64,000 bases of DNA from assembly GCF_963675165.1 (NCBI RefSeq), contig NC_087387.1:5668990-5732989 (forward strand). The letters are read 5' to 3'. Origin of the DNA: Halichondria panicea. Its lineage: Eukaryota; Porifera; Demospongiae; Suberitida; Halichondriidae. A program made the position numbers and the translations under genes. Positions 1 to 10,720 of the stretch are shown here, piece by piece (the first letter of the stretch is position 1; each line of letters opens with the position of its first letter). The notes under the pieces are model-generated. The model saw only the letters and a list, made by a program, of their open reading frames with translations, was not told where the DNA came from and did no database searches.

Positions 1-59
1 TTTTATGATTTCTGAAAATTGCTTTCAAATGATGTTTTTCAATCCAAAATTTCGTCACG

Positions 60-280
60 TTCCCCGTGAGTGGGTTCAATTCACCTGCAATAGTTTTACA
101 TTCCCGTGAGTGGGTTCAATTCACTGGCAATAGTTTTACATTCCCGTGAGTGGGTTCAATTCACTGGTAATATAGTTTTACGTTCCCGTGAGTGGGTTCA
201 ATTCACTGGTAATATAGTTTTACGTTCCTGTGAGTGGCCTTGGGTTCAATTCACCAGCAATAGTTTTACGTTCCCGTGAG
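60..280. repeat. Minisatellite, 40-46 bp unit, about 5.5 copies
   Basis: Five tandem units begin near 60, 101, 141, 183 and 225, with a partial sixth near 271. Each contains the word GTGAGTGGGTTCAATTCAC, whose ends (GTGA/TCAC) are inverted, followed by a TAGTTTTA spacer. Copies differ by small changes and by 2- to 4-bp indels. Units are directly adjacent with no unique spacers, so this is a satellite and not a CRISPR array. Confidence 0.9.
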
Positions 281-815
281 TAAATTCGCAAAATTCGCAA
301 ATACTTTATCTCTCGAATATCAACTTTGATGGTATCATTTGAAAGGTCTCTTTCTAAGCTTTCAGAAAACCATAACATTTTTTTGATTTTCGATCCACAG
401 AATTCAAGTGATGGCAGCTGAAAGATTCCCAAAATCATTGAACAATTTTGAGTTATAAAAAAGTGATTTCTTAGCAAATGAATACAAAAGGCTAAGTATA
501 TAATTATAATTATATAGCTGCATAGAATCATCTGTGATTGTGATATGCATGTGATGAGCTTAGTAATTACAAAATAAGATCATGATACTAGAATCACTAG
601 ATTGACTGTCCTATACTCTTTCTCTGGTTTCCATTTGTACTTGCTTACACGCTGTCGATTATTGTACATGTAATTAACTTTCCATTAAAGCTTTCGTGAT
701 CCACGGAGAATGACTTGAAGTTTTTTACAAGGACTGTGGAAATTATTAATGCCATGAATTAACACTTCTTGGCAACAGTCTGAGTGTATAAAGATCTAGT
801 AACGCATCTGATATA
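281..815. other. No gene recognised
   Basis: AT-rich sequence with stops in all frames. A 103-residue frame on the minus strand (220-531) runs into the minisatellite and shows no family signature. Confidence 0.5.
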
Positions 816-1022
816 CCGTATTACTATATATTTTGCGGGTGAAAAACCTTTGCGAATGAGCCAAATCAGCAGAAAAGTTTACCCTTTGCGATCTAACTAT
901 TGCGTTCTGCCAAGGATCATGTGTATTTACCAGTAATAATTAATTTAGGTTTTGCAGATTTTATTGATCAACCCTGCAAAGTTTGCAATGTTTGATGCTC
1001 ACAAAACATTCTAGTAATACGG
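816..1022. mobile_element. TA-flanked MITE (CCGTATTACTA termini)
   Basis: The left end reads CCGTATTACTA and the right end TAGTAATACGG, each bordered by TA, the target duplication of Tc1/mariner-type elements. The interior has repeated TTGCGAATG and TTTGCGATC words. Diverged relatives lie at 54409-54559 and about 62832-63014. No coding capacity. Confidence 0.75.
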
Positions 1023-1177
1023 TAGATTACTCTCAGCCAGCTGCAGGATACATTCGGTACATTCTGACATCCTCAAGTCATATTTGCTATATAAAGAGAA
1101 GTAACAAATAGCTATTGTATAACAGTGAAATAAAATGAAACGTTATAGTACTTACGACTGTTCTGCATGGTAAAGCA

Positions 1178-1274
1178 AGTCGGTCCCAGGCCGATTTTTT
1201 TTTAATAGAAGGAAGTTGAAAAATAAGGCGACCTAGCGTTCAATTGGAGACGGATCGGCCTGGGATCGAGGCTA
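1178..1274. mobile_element. TAGCCTC-family element with 9-bp TSD (97 bp)
   Basis: The right end CGGCCTGGGATCGAGGCTA is the family terminus. The left end is a slightly eroded inverted copy (TCCCAGGCCGA). The 9-mer GGTAAAGCA flanks both sides at 1169-1177 and 1275-1283. Confidence 0.75.
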
Positions 1275-1283
1275 GGTAAAGCA

Positions 1284-1820
1284 ATATTTAATCTTGCTTT
1301 ATTGTCTGTGTCTCTGCACTTACAGTTTAACAAAACAAGAGATGGCACTGCATGTATATTGTGTGAAATTGTGGCATGACTGGGCTAGCTAGTCGACACC
1401 ATGCACGGGATATGCTAGCGCACTGTAACGTTGGAACTGACTCAGCTCTATATATAATTATAGCCTTAGTCACAGCTTCATCTGTTGTTGGAGGTGCCTA
1501 ACGATTAATAGCAAGTGATGGCTCTAGCAGTGGAGGGTGTGGGACAATGGTAGTTCAGTAAGTGAGCCCCGCCCACTTATTGAACTGTGATGACTAAGCA
1601 TCACTAGACTAGTTTTCTCGAAGTTTTCTTGTTTAAAGCTGAGGATTACTCTTATTTAGCAGTAGTTTCAAGCCTTTTCAGGCTTGCTAAGCCTTTATTG
1701 GAGTTTAATAATCCAGCTCAAGAGCAGTAACCTTGAAAATCCGGGATATCTGAGGTGAATAACAGTTTCTTTTAGGGACAGGGGTGCTAGATCTAAATCT
1801 GGGACAGTCTAGGCTAGTTT
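1284..1820. other. No gene recognised
   Basis: Short repetitive words only. A GGGACAG word around 1780-1810 is repeated next to the hairpin that follows. Confidence 0.4.
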
Positions 1821-1881
1821 TAGCCTCGATCCCAGGCCGAGTTTTCGCTTTTATCGAAAACTCGGCCTGGGATCGAGGCTA
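1821..1881. mobile_element. TAGCCTC-family perfect hairpin, 61 bp
   Basis: Two 27-bp arms (1821-1847 and 1855-1881) are perfect inverted copies starting TAGCCTCGATCCCAGGCCG, around a 7-bp loop. The 9-mer GGCTAGTTT is duplicated at 1812-1820 and 1882-1890. Nearly the whole element is terminal repeat, so it is a minimal non-autonomous copy. Confidence 0.85.
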
Positions 1882-1987
1882 GGCTAGTTTGGGACAGTTG
1901 GCAAAGGTTGATGCATGCACAGATTGATTGTAGATAGATCTAATACTTTTTTTAAATTGTGCTCATTTTCCTGTTCACAAAATTGAC

Positions 1988-2488
1988 ATGCTGAATTTTT
2001 TGTCCGCAAATGATACAGCAAATGAGTACGGAGGGGGGATATTTGTGGCAGATGATACTGACACCTGCAGTGCAGCTACTCGCACCATTTTTGCTGATTG
2101 CTTCTCTCAAACAATGACTTTAGATGTATCACTCAAGTACTTCAGTCGAAACTATTTCAACACATTCATGACAAACAACACAGCTACCCAGTCAAGAGCA
2201 GATATCTATGGAGGTCTGTTGGACAGGTGTACAGCAAATCAAAATGCTGAATATTACTGGACTACATAAAGAACACCATAAAGTCCTCCACCGGATTATC
2301 AATCTCCTCTAGACCTGTTCAAGTAATTGTTTGTAGTGATAACTATAATATTTCTACAAGAAAGGGATACACATTTAAAATCAGTGTTAAGGCTATTGAC
2401 CAAGTTGGAAATCCTTTGAATGCCACAATTCACAGTTCTGTTGTCAGTAAGAGTGGAGCTGGTCGTCTCAAAGAAGGACAGACAGAAC
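1988..2488 (+). pseudogene. Beta-helix/membrane family copy C, part 1
   Basis: Translation matches gene A around its residues 660-820: the GGGIFVADDTDTC segment, FNTFMTNNTATQS and IYGGLLDRCTA are recognisable. A deletion after 2250 shifts the frame and gives a stop at 2267-2269, but similarity continues in another frame (AVDQVGNP-like segment) to 2488. There the gene is cut by a 5.1-kb insertion. It resumes at 7627. The 5' two-thirds of the gene is absent. Confidence 0.85.
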
Positions 2489-2655
2489 TAGCCTCCTTCA
2501 CCGGCCTTCAAGCAAAAAGAAGGCCTGCTACTGACTGCTTGCGCATGCGAGAAATTATTGGATATATTTTCCTGTAAAATTCCCTATAATTAGAGATGTA
2601 AGACCGGAAGTAGTGCGTGGGCGTATTTTCGTACAGTAATTCAATGGTTAGCCTC

Positions 2656-2658
<3 letters not shown>

Positions 2659-2694
<36 letters not shown>

Positions 2695-2966
2695 CAGGGT
2701 TAATGTAATGAAAAAACTAAAGTCATGTAAAAGTTAAAACCATGTATTTATTCATTGAAGTTTAGTTCCGAGTTGGCCAGGTCCGCTGAGGGGTGATTCT
2801 GGGACCTGGCTGGCTGTCCACGACTGGAGCGGGATCCTCTGATGCACTGAATGGCAGAGCGTAGGAGAGAGAATGTAATTCTGCTCCTTAGCCAGGACAG
2901 TGTTCTACTGTAGCTTTCATTAGATTTGATTGCCAAGTTTGAGGCAAGCCTTTTGTGGCCTGGTTG
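2659..2966 (-). mobile_element. Poly(A) retrocopy inside a transposon terminus
   Basis: A run of about 36 T (poly(A) on the minus strand) directly follows the word GCCTCGATT (2651-2659). The same word recurs at 2967-2975, giving a direct repeat of about 9 bp. On the minus strand an open frame ends in a stop, then AATAAA lies some 50-60 bp before the poly(A). That is the form of a retroposed 3' end of an mRNA. The coding remnant includes WLRSRITFSLLRSAIQCIRG; I do not recognise the parent gene with certainty. Confidence 0.65.
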
Positions 2967-3152
2967 GCCTCGATTCCAAGCCGCTGAGAAAGACGGCCTG
3001 GTATACATGCGCCAGAATTACCCAGAATCTGGGTAATCGTAAATTGCAGTATATTTATCAGTATTCTTATTCCGCATTAGTTTTTAAAACATTGATATCC
3101 GTTTCATTTATAATGATGTCATTGAAAAAAGAAATCTAGTCCAAGTTGTGTA

Positions 3153-3632
3153 ATGGCTGCTACCTTCTCTTCTGCTCTCGCGTACGTGTTATCCTGTGTT
3201 GGAAAACCAGGTCTAGTCTTGAAAGACAAGCAGCTGGAGGCGTTGAAGTGTCTGTACGCTGGTGTTTATGTGGGTACCGTACCGACCGGCTATGGCAAGT
3301 CCCAGAGCAAGTCCATCTGCTTTCCAGACACTCCCTTTCTTGATTGATGTGAAGCTTGACAGGACCAGTGCACCTCTCTCTGAAAGAAGTGTTGTGATGG
3401 TGATTTCTCCTCTTGTTTCTCTGAGTGAAGCCATCTTCAAAGTGTTGGTGTGTCTGTTCGACGTTCAGTGCCATTCTCTCTGGAAGGAAGTATTGTTGTG
3501 ACATTTGGCGAAAATTGGTCACAGAGTAAGTACGTGGTATCTGGTCCGAGAACTGTGTGGCCTGAATGTGTTTACAATCCGAGGACTTGTGTGTATCCGA
3601 TCCGAGGGACTTGTTGCTTGAGTGTGTATTAA
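3153..3632 (+). pseudogene. RecQ-like helicase N-terminal fragment, frameshifted
   Basis: It begins MAATFSSALAY and has LKDKQLEALKCLYAG, then a Walker A-like PTGYGKS, and VVMVISPLVSL, matching the start of RecQ-type helicase domains. Relative to the copy at 16001-16339, the frame is broken just after the Walker A lysine by a small insertion. Downstream motifs (DEAH box, motifs III-VI) are absent. It is cargo within the 1.36-kb element and not a working gene. Confidence 0.75.
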
Positions 3633-4700
3633 TGGATAGTGCTTTCAATGGTAAATCTAGTGTGTAAATCAATAAGTAGTCCTCACATTATGTTACGTCA
3701 CAGCCACTGTACTTATCCACATTTATTTTTTACCCACAGGTTTAACTAAGATTAACTTGTCGCCTGAGTGTGTATCCGATCCGAGCCTCAAGTTAATGAA
3801 TAAATCTACAGAGCTGATGTTTTACTTAGCTGTCTCTGTCTACAGTATATACAGAGAGGTAGCCTCTCCTTTTTCTTCTTTATCACAATAAGATAAAATA
3901 CTGTTTTAACGTTCAATGAGATAAAATACGGTAAATAATAAATTAATTGTCCACCCACGCGCCAACAGTAAATACCAGGCCCACTATTCAAGGGGCTGGA
4001 GTCGAGGCTATTCAATGGTAAAAAACGGGACCAGAAAGTGAGTGAACAAGAAGGGCTTTCCGCAAGCCCTGGAAGAGTCTAGCAAACAACAGCTGTTCCC
4101 AGGGGTAAAAAATAGCGTAGAATTTGATTTTTATAACAGTTTTTTATGATTTTAGCATTTGATGTTTGTTTTGTGTGTGATTTTTTCTCAAAGGTGATCA
4201 TCATTTTGGCAACCAAACATGAAAATGAACAAAAACACAAGTGAGCATGTCTTTCATCTCTAACTCTCTCCAGATTATGCAAAAAGTTGCTACAATAAGC
4301 TTTTATTTCTTGCGGAATCACATATTGCATGGATAGATGGGTGGAGCTGAGAATAGAAATGCAGTAAAATCAAGCCAAGTGTACCAATAGCTGTATTTAT
4401 TTCTTAGAAGTTCTTAGAAGTTACTGAAAGTAATTATTGAAGCAATCTGAAAGCCTCTGTTGAAAAGAAACAAGAAAGATTGGAGAGAATTCCAGGGACA
4501 ACAATGTAATCTACCAAAACTATTAAATTGCAAGAACTGATTCAATTTGCACACAAAAATGACAAGAGTAATCTACTGTATTAATTAGAAGCTGTCAACA
4601 GAGTTGTATCATAGATTTCTTGCATGTTGCTATTGACAGCAATTTTGAATTTATTATTACATGTAGCTATTAGCCATACAAAGAACAAGTAGAGTAGAGA

Positions 4701-5309
4701 ATGAGTTCTACTAGACTAGGTGTAGGCTACTCAATGGACCTTAAACTTAATGTTGCCCCTGAAGGGTGGTTCTCTGATGAAGAAGGTCCTTTGACAGGTC
4801 CTTTGACAAAGAAACAAAAACTTCAACTTGAATCTCGATTTAAAACTGCCACTGAAGAAGACCTAGACAGCTACACAGAAAAACAAGCACCAAAAAACAC
4901 AAATTACTCTACTACTTGGGCTGTTCGCAACTTTTTAGACTGGATAAAGCAGCGGAATTTGCGTTTTCCAACTGTTCCAGTACCTGAAGCGCTCCTAACA
5001 TCTGGCACTGCCAAACAATTGGACCGTTTGTTGTCTTTTTATGTACTGGAAACCCGAAATAACAAAGGAAATCCTTATCCTCCAAAAACCCTTTACCAGC
5101 TACTGTGTGGGCTGCTTCGACACATGCGCGGAATAAACCCAACACCCCCAACTTCCTTGACAATACCAACCCCTCCTACAAGAAGATCCACCCACAAAAC
5201 GGAAACATCCAGCTCCTCCCCCAGTTTTGCAGCAAACAAGCCCAGCACACTTCCCAAGAAACGAGCGGCTCGTACTACTCTCACAAAGCGAAAGGGAAGA
5301 CACCTATAA
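4701..5309 (+). CDS. ORF like N-terminal part of DUF3504/tyrosine-recombinase domain
   Basis: The ORF encodes 202 residues. The middle (about 50-145) has the pattern ATEEDLDSY, NYSTTWAVRNFLDWIKQRN, VLETRNNKGNPYPPKTLYQL and LCGLLRHMRG. I associate this with the N-terminal, core-binding half of the Crypton-derived DUF3504/ZMYM-type tyrosine-recombinase domain. The catalytic half with the R, H and Y residues is missing. The C-terminal 55 residues are low complexity (S/T/P/K) with repeats that continue past the stop in another frame to about 5450. It lies inside the 5.1-kb element, so it is either cargo or a remnant of another transposon. The assignment is from memory. Confidence 0.5.
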   Translation: MSSTRLGVGYSMDLKLNVAPEGWFSDEEGPLTGPLTKKQKLQLESRFKTATEEDLDSYTEKQAPKNTNYSTTWAVRNFLDWIKQRNLRFPTVPVPEALLTSGTAKQLDRLLSFYVLETRNNKGNPYPPKTLYQLLCGLLRHMRGINPTPPTSLTIPTPPTRRSTHKTETSSSSPSFAANKPSTLPKKRAARTTLTKRKGRHL

Positions 5310-5679
5310 GCTATAATTTTTGCAGCAAACAAGCCCAGCAAACGAGCGGCTCCTATACTACTCTTGAAAAAAGCGAAAGGAACTTTAGGAAGAAGCCAAA
5401 GCTAGAATCCCAGCACTTCCATACATCCAGCTCCTCCCCCATGCTTAAGTCATGCTTAATAATTTTCTTTGTTTATTTTCCTTATCACACAATCATGTTA
5501 AATATTATTTAAACACGTGAAAAACATCCATTGTACATCTGTATTAACATTTTCCCTAACCACAGGGATCTGTATATGATTCCCAATCATTCCTATGTAA
5601 TAGCAGGTTCTGTATCACAGTTATAAACCATTGTATACCTTAGCAACCACATAGCAACGGGCAAGAAGAAAACAGTTAT

Positions 5680-5783
5680 TGACCAATCACACAGTTTGTA
5701 TGGATATACAGTGCATTCAAACCTCGGGCAAAGCCCTCGGGCATCATGCACTGTATATTCCATACAAACCTTGTGATTAGTCT
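5680..5783. repeat. Palindromic segment
   Basis: GACCAATCACA and GTTTGTATGGATATACAGTGCA on the left are mirrored by TGCACTGTATATTCCATACAAAC and TGTGATTAGTC on the right, around a CCTCGGGCA centre. It could form a long hairpin and is probably a fold-back MITE; I see no clear target duplication. Confidence 0.55.
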
Positions 5784-6091
5784 ATAACTATAACTTATAG
5801 TTGTATGGCCTTAAATCTACATCACACTAAAAACGAATTATTTAGACCAAATGAAATTGACAGAAAAATTGCTTATAAAGATCAAGAAACAGATACAAGC
5901 GTAAGTTGGACATTGATGAGAGTTCTGAAACATGATACAATATACTGTACGAAAGAAAAGATAGCATGGTTACTTTAAATCCAAAAGAACTCTCTGAAGC
6001 AGGAGACATCATACTATTATAGGGACATCATAAAGATATACATTACAGAAACATTATAAACTTCATAATAGATATCAAATGGTTACAATGT

Positions 6092-6235
6092 TAACTCCTG
6101 AGTCCTGAGTGTCCATTTCATACTTTTTTAAAAGAGAATAGACCAAGCGGTTCAGCAGATATGAACTCCTGAGTCCTGAGTGTCCATTTCATACTTTTTT
6201 AAAAGAGAATAGACCAAGCGGTTCAGCAGATATGC
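6092..6235. repeat. 72-bp exact tandem duplication
   Basis: The segment starting AACTCCTGAGTCCTGAG at 6092 is repeated at 6164 essentially without change, suggesting a recent event inside the 5.1-kb element. Confidence 0.9.
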
Positions 6236-6770
6236 TAACTTTAAGATCATTTCCGGTATTAGAAAATGCTTGTAGTAATACTGCAATCTGATAGGTCACT
6301 GAGAGGTCCATTATTTCACTTATGGACCTGAGGTCTTCTAAGTAGGTCTATTATACTGATTATGCCTACAGGCAAGATGATGTCAAGATTAACTTGTATG
6401 GAACATGGCAACATCACACAGTTTATGTTGAAGTCATAGTAATGATGATACAGTGCATCATTAAAAATTAATTTTTTTTAAAGTTTTGCGTTCTGCAGTG
6501 CCGCTTTGCAGCTTTTATCTCTCTCTTGCAGCTACAATAGCTAGTGCTCTAGTGCAGAGCTAACTACTATGACAATAGCAACTTTTTATTTGCAATGCGT
6601 GATTCTCAAGAAACAGAAACTGCCTTCATGCATCAATGTGAGTTTTTTTATGTAGACTAGCCAGAGCAAAGCTTTAATGTTGCTTGAGGCTTGTAGAAAC
6701 TCTTGGTTTCAGAGTCTTCTTTGTGTTAATATAGCCTAGCTTGCTTAGCACTATTCTAAACCAGTTATAG

Positions 6771-6904
6771 GCCTCGTCCAACGGTCACTATGGAGTTTTG
6801 AGACCCTCAGGCCCTTAGTAGCACCCTCGCTACGCTCGAGATGCTACAGCCTCGGGCCTTCAGGTCTCAAAACCCCATAGAGACCTTGGACTCAGTCTAT
6901 AACT
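6771..6904. repeat. Palindromic segment
   Basis: GTTATAGGCCTCGTCCAA, CTATGGAGTTTTGAGACC and CCTCAGGCCC are mirrored by GGGCCTTCAGGTCTCAAAAC, CCCATAGAGACC, TTGGAC and CTATAAC. The layout resembles 5680-5783, so it may be the same fold-back class. Confidence 0.55.
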
Positions 6905-7626
6905 ATTATTTAATAACAAATTTCATAAGTCCCATTAAAATGCAGTAAATTTTTGTACGAATTTTTCCCTGACTAGTGTTCTTCAAAACTCTGTATCTCT
7001 GCATTCGCTTGACCAAATCCAGTGCAGTAAAGTTTTTCTGGTTTGCCTAGAGTGTTCAAAAGAGATAGTAATACATAGGAGTTAGAAATAGCAAAAATGA
7101 AAATCGGTCTGACATCGCTACTATAATACTGAATAATACTGAATTTATCACGAAAATATCCTGACAAAGTATTGAAAGTCATACATAGAGCTATTATAGC
7201 TAGCTAGCTAGAGACAGAGCTGTAGGTTTGTTGTACAGCTATTTTCTTTCTGATAGAGTCAGTAGCAGTAGTAAAGTAGACTTTTCACCAAGTTAGTATT
7301 TGATGGGCGTGGCCTGTCCATATAGGCTCTTGTCAGCTTTCACTCTGTTCAGACGATTGTCATCCACACTGTTGCTGGCTGTGAGTCTTTTGTTAACATA
7401 GTAGGCTAAGGGTAGCTATCAGAATACTATCAGATGGGCTAGAAACCTTCAATGGAATCTTCTATCTACTTCCTTTAATCCACTTCCGTTTGTTGTGACG
7501 TCATTGTTTTACTGACCATAAACGTTGTTATCCGGATCCGCCAGATACCGGCGGAAGATTAGCGCATGCGCAAGCAGTCGATACCAGGCCCACTCTTCAA
7601 GGAAGTGCGGCCTGGGATCGAGGCTA

Positions 7627-8683
7627 AGACAGAACAGTAGAATTCTCACAAGACAGCTCTGCTCAAGTGAAACTCTATGCCGAGGGTCCATGCAACAATT
7701 TGGGAATTTCAGGAAAACTTGTTTATATTTCTTTTCAACTCTGCATATGTCCTATTGAACTCAAGCCAATTCAGTCCAAAATTGAGTGCAAGTGTGACTG
7801 TGATATAGACTTGCTACCATATCAGATAACAAATTGTTTTGAGGAAAATGTGACCATAACGCTGGAAAGTAACACCGTATGTTATATATACTACCAACAA
7901 AACAGGGTATGTTGTTAGCAACTGTACATTTGACTATTGTGTAGAAAGACCCATCAACATCAGTCTAAGCAGCCCTGACGAACAGTGTGCCTACAATCGA
8001 AGTGGTGTCTTGTGTGGAGAATGTAAACCAAGACTCAGTCTTATGTTAGCTACGTCAAGATGTACACTATGCTCTGATCTTTACCTTCTTCTACTAATAC
8101 CATTTGCACTGGCTGGTATATTGCTCGTTGCCTTAATTAATTGTTTTGCTTAACATGACTATAGCAACTGGAAAGTTTCATGGCCTCATTTTCTATGCCA
8201 ATATTCTAGCAGCCAACAGATCAATTGTCTTACCCAATACAAATAACAACTTTTTAACAGTTTTTGTATCATGGGTGAATCTTGACTTGGGTATCGAGAC
8301 ATGCTTTTACAATGGAATGAACTCTCAAGTAAAAGTACTCCTTCAACTTGTCTTTCCAGCTTACTTGTTTCTTCTAATGTTTCTTATTATTTTTGAGCAA
8401 ATACTTTAACCTATTTGCAAATCTCCTCTCCTGGGACAAGAACCCAGTTGCTGCCCTAAGCACACTCGTCCTACTCTCTTGTTCTAAACTTTTATTGTGT
8501 ATCATTGCTGCTCTACAATACAGGGTCTTGGAATATCTCGATGGTTCAACCAACACTGTTTGGTTGTACGACGGCAATGTGCAATACTTCACTCTCAAAC
8601 ACATCCCTCAATTTTTTGCTGCTATTGTAATCCTCATTGCCGATGGATTGTTCACTGTACTACTCTTTTTTGGACAATGGTTT
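7627..8683 (+). pseudogene. Beta-helix/membrane family copy C, part 2
   Basis: It continues part 1 after the 5.1-kb insertion. It matches gene A from the FSQDNSAQVELYAEGPCNNLG segment through the cysteine-rich CECKPGLS-like segment and the first several membrane helices (FYANILAANRSIVLPN, SWVNLDLGIETCF, VFPAYLFLLM). Frameshifts are visible near 7870, near 8140 (a duplicated TTAA) and near 8395. At 8683 it is cut by a TG...CA insertion with a 5-bp duplication. Confidence 0.85.
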
Positions 8684-9659
8684 TGAGATAACTTCAATAA
8701 TTCATTAAATCAGAACTCTGTTTCATAATAAACAACACAGGTATTTATACAAAAACGATAACTAAACTAGAACTAGTAAATATAGAACACAGACATTACA
8801 TCATAAGTACAGTAGACACAGTTTACCACTAACACCTAATATAGTCTATTCAAGTTATGCCTTGCAAGGGCATGAATGTTTAGCCTCCTTCGTAGCCTCT
8901 CCTTTTTCTGTTCTTTGTCACTGTAGTTCAATAAGATAAAATACGGGACGAATTGGAGGAACAAAGAAAGAAAGAAGGAAGAGACTAAGAAAAAGGAGAG
9001 CCTGCCTTGCTAAGTCGCGTGACGGTAGACGAGTGGTAGACGAGTGAAAATGAACGTGGGCAATCACTAGCTGGGCGGAGCCTGACAGAGCAAAAAGCTA
9101 CAGCATGCCTACGCATTGCATTGCAAACTCTAAATAAAAGCTGTTAGCATCGTAGATAGTAAGCCAGAATCAAGCGTGGAGACATCGTAGACGAGGGCTT
9201 ACCTAGTAAAGACTAAAGAGACTAAATATCTAAATTTAGCTCAGTTTTTTTTCCTGAGTTCAGAACAGACCCACTTGATTAGTAGATATAATTATTACAG
9301 CAGTATAGTCTACTCTACTCTAGTCTTTCATACTTCCTCTACTGACTAAAGGTCTCACGAAGGCTGACTCTACTGCACTGTACTGTACTGTTCATAACAG
9401 ATTATGTTCCTGGTAAATGCGCTCCAAGTACTGTGTGGGAGGACAGTTATTGAGGTTTTCTCTCGCCCACGCTCGTTAAAATTTGTCTTCGTCAGTAGGG
9501 GATCACGCGACTTAGCAAGGCAGGCTTTCCTTTTTCTTAGTTGCTTCCTTCTTTCTTTCTTTGTTCCTCCAATTTTCTCTTCTGTGACAAAGAACAGAAA
9601 AAGGAGAGGCTGCGAAGGAGGCTAATGAATGTTCAAGACATCACAGTAAGGATACCACA
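8684..9659. mobile_element. Solo-LTR-like insertion, interrupted
   Basis: The insertion begins TGAGATAAC and ends ACCACA. GGTTT is duplicated at 8679-8683 and 9660-9664, as in LTR retrotransposons. After subtracting the nested 744-bp element and its duplicated 9-mer, about 223 bp remain, with no internal coding region, so a solo LTR is the simplest reading. The ends are also compatible with GT...AG, so an intron-like role cannot be excluded from sequence alone. Confidence 0.55.
8881..9624. mobile_element. 744-bp TAGCCTC-family element with long arms
   Basis: The ends are TAGCCTCCTTCG and CGAAGGAGGCTA. ATGAATGTT is duplicated at 8872-8880 and 9625-9633. Inverted arms are long (roughly 8881-9060 against 9440-9624, imperfect) and include CTCTCCTTTTTCTGTTCTTT and GCCTTGCTAAGTCGCGTGA. 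The CTCTCCTTTTTCTG/AGAACAGAAAAAGGAGAGG block is also present inside the RecQ-bearing elements, linking the subfamilies. Confidence 0.85.
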
Positions 9660-9845
9660 GGTTTCCTCGCTGTTCAAAGGTTATGATATGGACCAAGAAC
9701 ACAAAGACTTAGTACATTGGCTTCATGGATACATACCATGCTCCATTCACTCCCAAGCATCGCTACTGGGTGGGACTGCTCCTCTTTGCTCTGATCCTCC
9801 ACAACCTATAGTAACTGCTACGGTTCCAGACACTTTTCTTAACTA
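9660..9845 (+). pseudogene. Beta-helix/membrane family copy C, part 3
   Basis: It resumes at TTTCCTCGCTGTTCAAAGG, as in gene A at 20776. It covers the FTPKHRYWVGLLLFAL segment, then jumps by deletion directly into sequence matching the 3' flank of gene A (about 21820). The last helices and the cytoplasmic tail are gone. The flank 9846-10280 still matches the terminal exons of the convergent secreted gene (ACTAACGTTGCAGC and CACTGCTGCTGTGAAGTAG words), so copy C is a third, older block. Confidence 0.8.
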
Positions 9846-10489
9846 ATGTATAAAAGGGGAACTATAGATCCTCCTCTCCTTTTTAATTTATGCTCAAACA
9901 GTGGAGGTACACATCTTTAATTCTGACTCTCTATAATAATAATAAAGTTTGTATCTAATTTTCCTAACTACGATTAAGTCAATTTGTCACTTCAATTGAG
10001 TGGTCCAGCTGCAACGTTAGTCTGTATACATAACAAATAACATTTGCTCTGGAATTATAATGTCTATATAGTAGCCTTGGAAACTGCATGGCAGGTCAAG
10101 TTTTTCTTCATTGTACAATGTAAATGTAAGTGCTAGGTCGACAATGTATGGGTATAAGGTGCATGTGTGACAAGGCTAAATGGATACAGCAATGTAAATG
10201 TCACAAACGATCAATTATAGCTTTGTACCTTAATTGTTTGCCACTGCTGCTGTGAAGTAGCTGTGAATAGTTACACAAGAGTCCCAATTTAGTTGAGCTA
10301 TTGAACATGAGCTCACAGGCAATCCCAGTATCTGCGAAGGCAGAGTGGCCTCGATTGAATCTGTCGATAGTCCCATGTGTAGCATCCCTCTCTCGGGAAG
10401 AAGCTATGTTCGATGCAATACAACATAATACTAATATTTAATTAAGCCGGAATTAAGAGTGGGTGATGACGAGTAAATTGTAACATCAG

Positions 10490-10720
10490 CGAACATATAA
10501 ACACATTCTTAATTTTATAACTTCTCACATGTACATAATTAAACCGCCCAGAATGAAAGTCCTGCTGTAGTCAGATTCCATACAGAATTGGTGCGACACG
10601 TTTTCAGTACTGAATGACTATGAACATGCACTTCGGTTTCGTTGGAAGTTTACACCACAAAATTCACATCAGATTTGGTTATTGATGGTGCCCACGATGT
10701 CTATACAATGTGGGGCTTCA
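10490..10720 (+). pseudogene. N-terminal beta-helix family fragment
   Basis: The words ATAACTTCTCACATGTACAT, GTAGTCAGATTCCATA and GGTTATTGATGGTGCCCACGATG match gene A around its residues 80-145 (LLIHNFSHVHITG to WIIDGAHDVYI), with internal deletions. The same fragment occurs in block 2 (27720-27930). Confidence 0.75.

Larger units (their letters stand above)
2649..4010. mobile_element. Nested 1.36-kb TAGCCTC element carrying a RecQ-like fragment
   Basis: The termini are TAGCCTCGA and GTCGAGGCTA, with TTCAATGGT duplicated at 2640-2648 and 4011-4019. The interior from about 2967 matches the element at 15471-16536 in inverted orientation, including the helicase fragment. A poly(A) retrocopy (2659-2966) sits inside its left terminal repeat. 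Confidence 0.85.
2489..7626. mobile_element. 5.1-kb TAGCCTC-family composite element
   Basis: The element interrupts pseudogene C exactly, and the 9-mer AGACAGAAC flanks it at 2480-2488 and 7627-7635. The left end starts TAGCCTC and the right end finishes GATCGAGGCTA; both contain GACTGCTTGCGCATGCG about 45-60 bp in, so the inverted repeats extend past the terminal hairpin. Inside are a nested 1.36-kb element (2649-4010), an ORF like the N-terminal part of a DUF3504/tyrosine-recombinase domain (4701-5309), a 72-bp tandem duplication and two palindromic segments. I see no transposase. The 9-bp duplication suggests a Mutator-like mechanism, but that is inference. Confidence 0.8.

Noticed and set aside
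60-280. CRISPR-like repeat array
   Set aside because: Units are adjacent with no unique spacers and the window is eukaryotic; it is a minisatellite.
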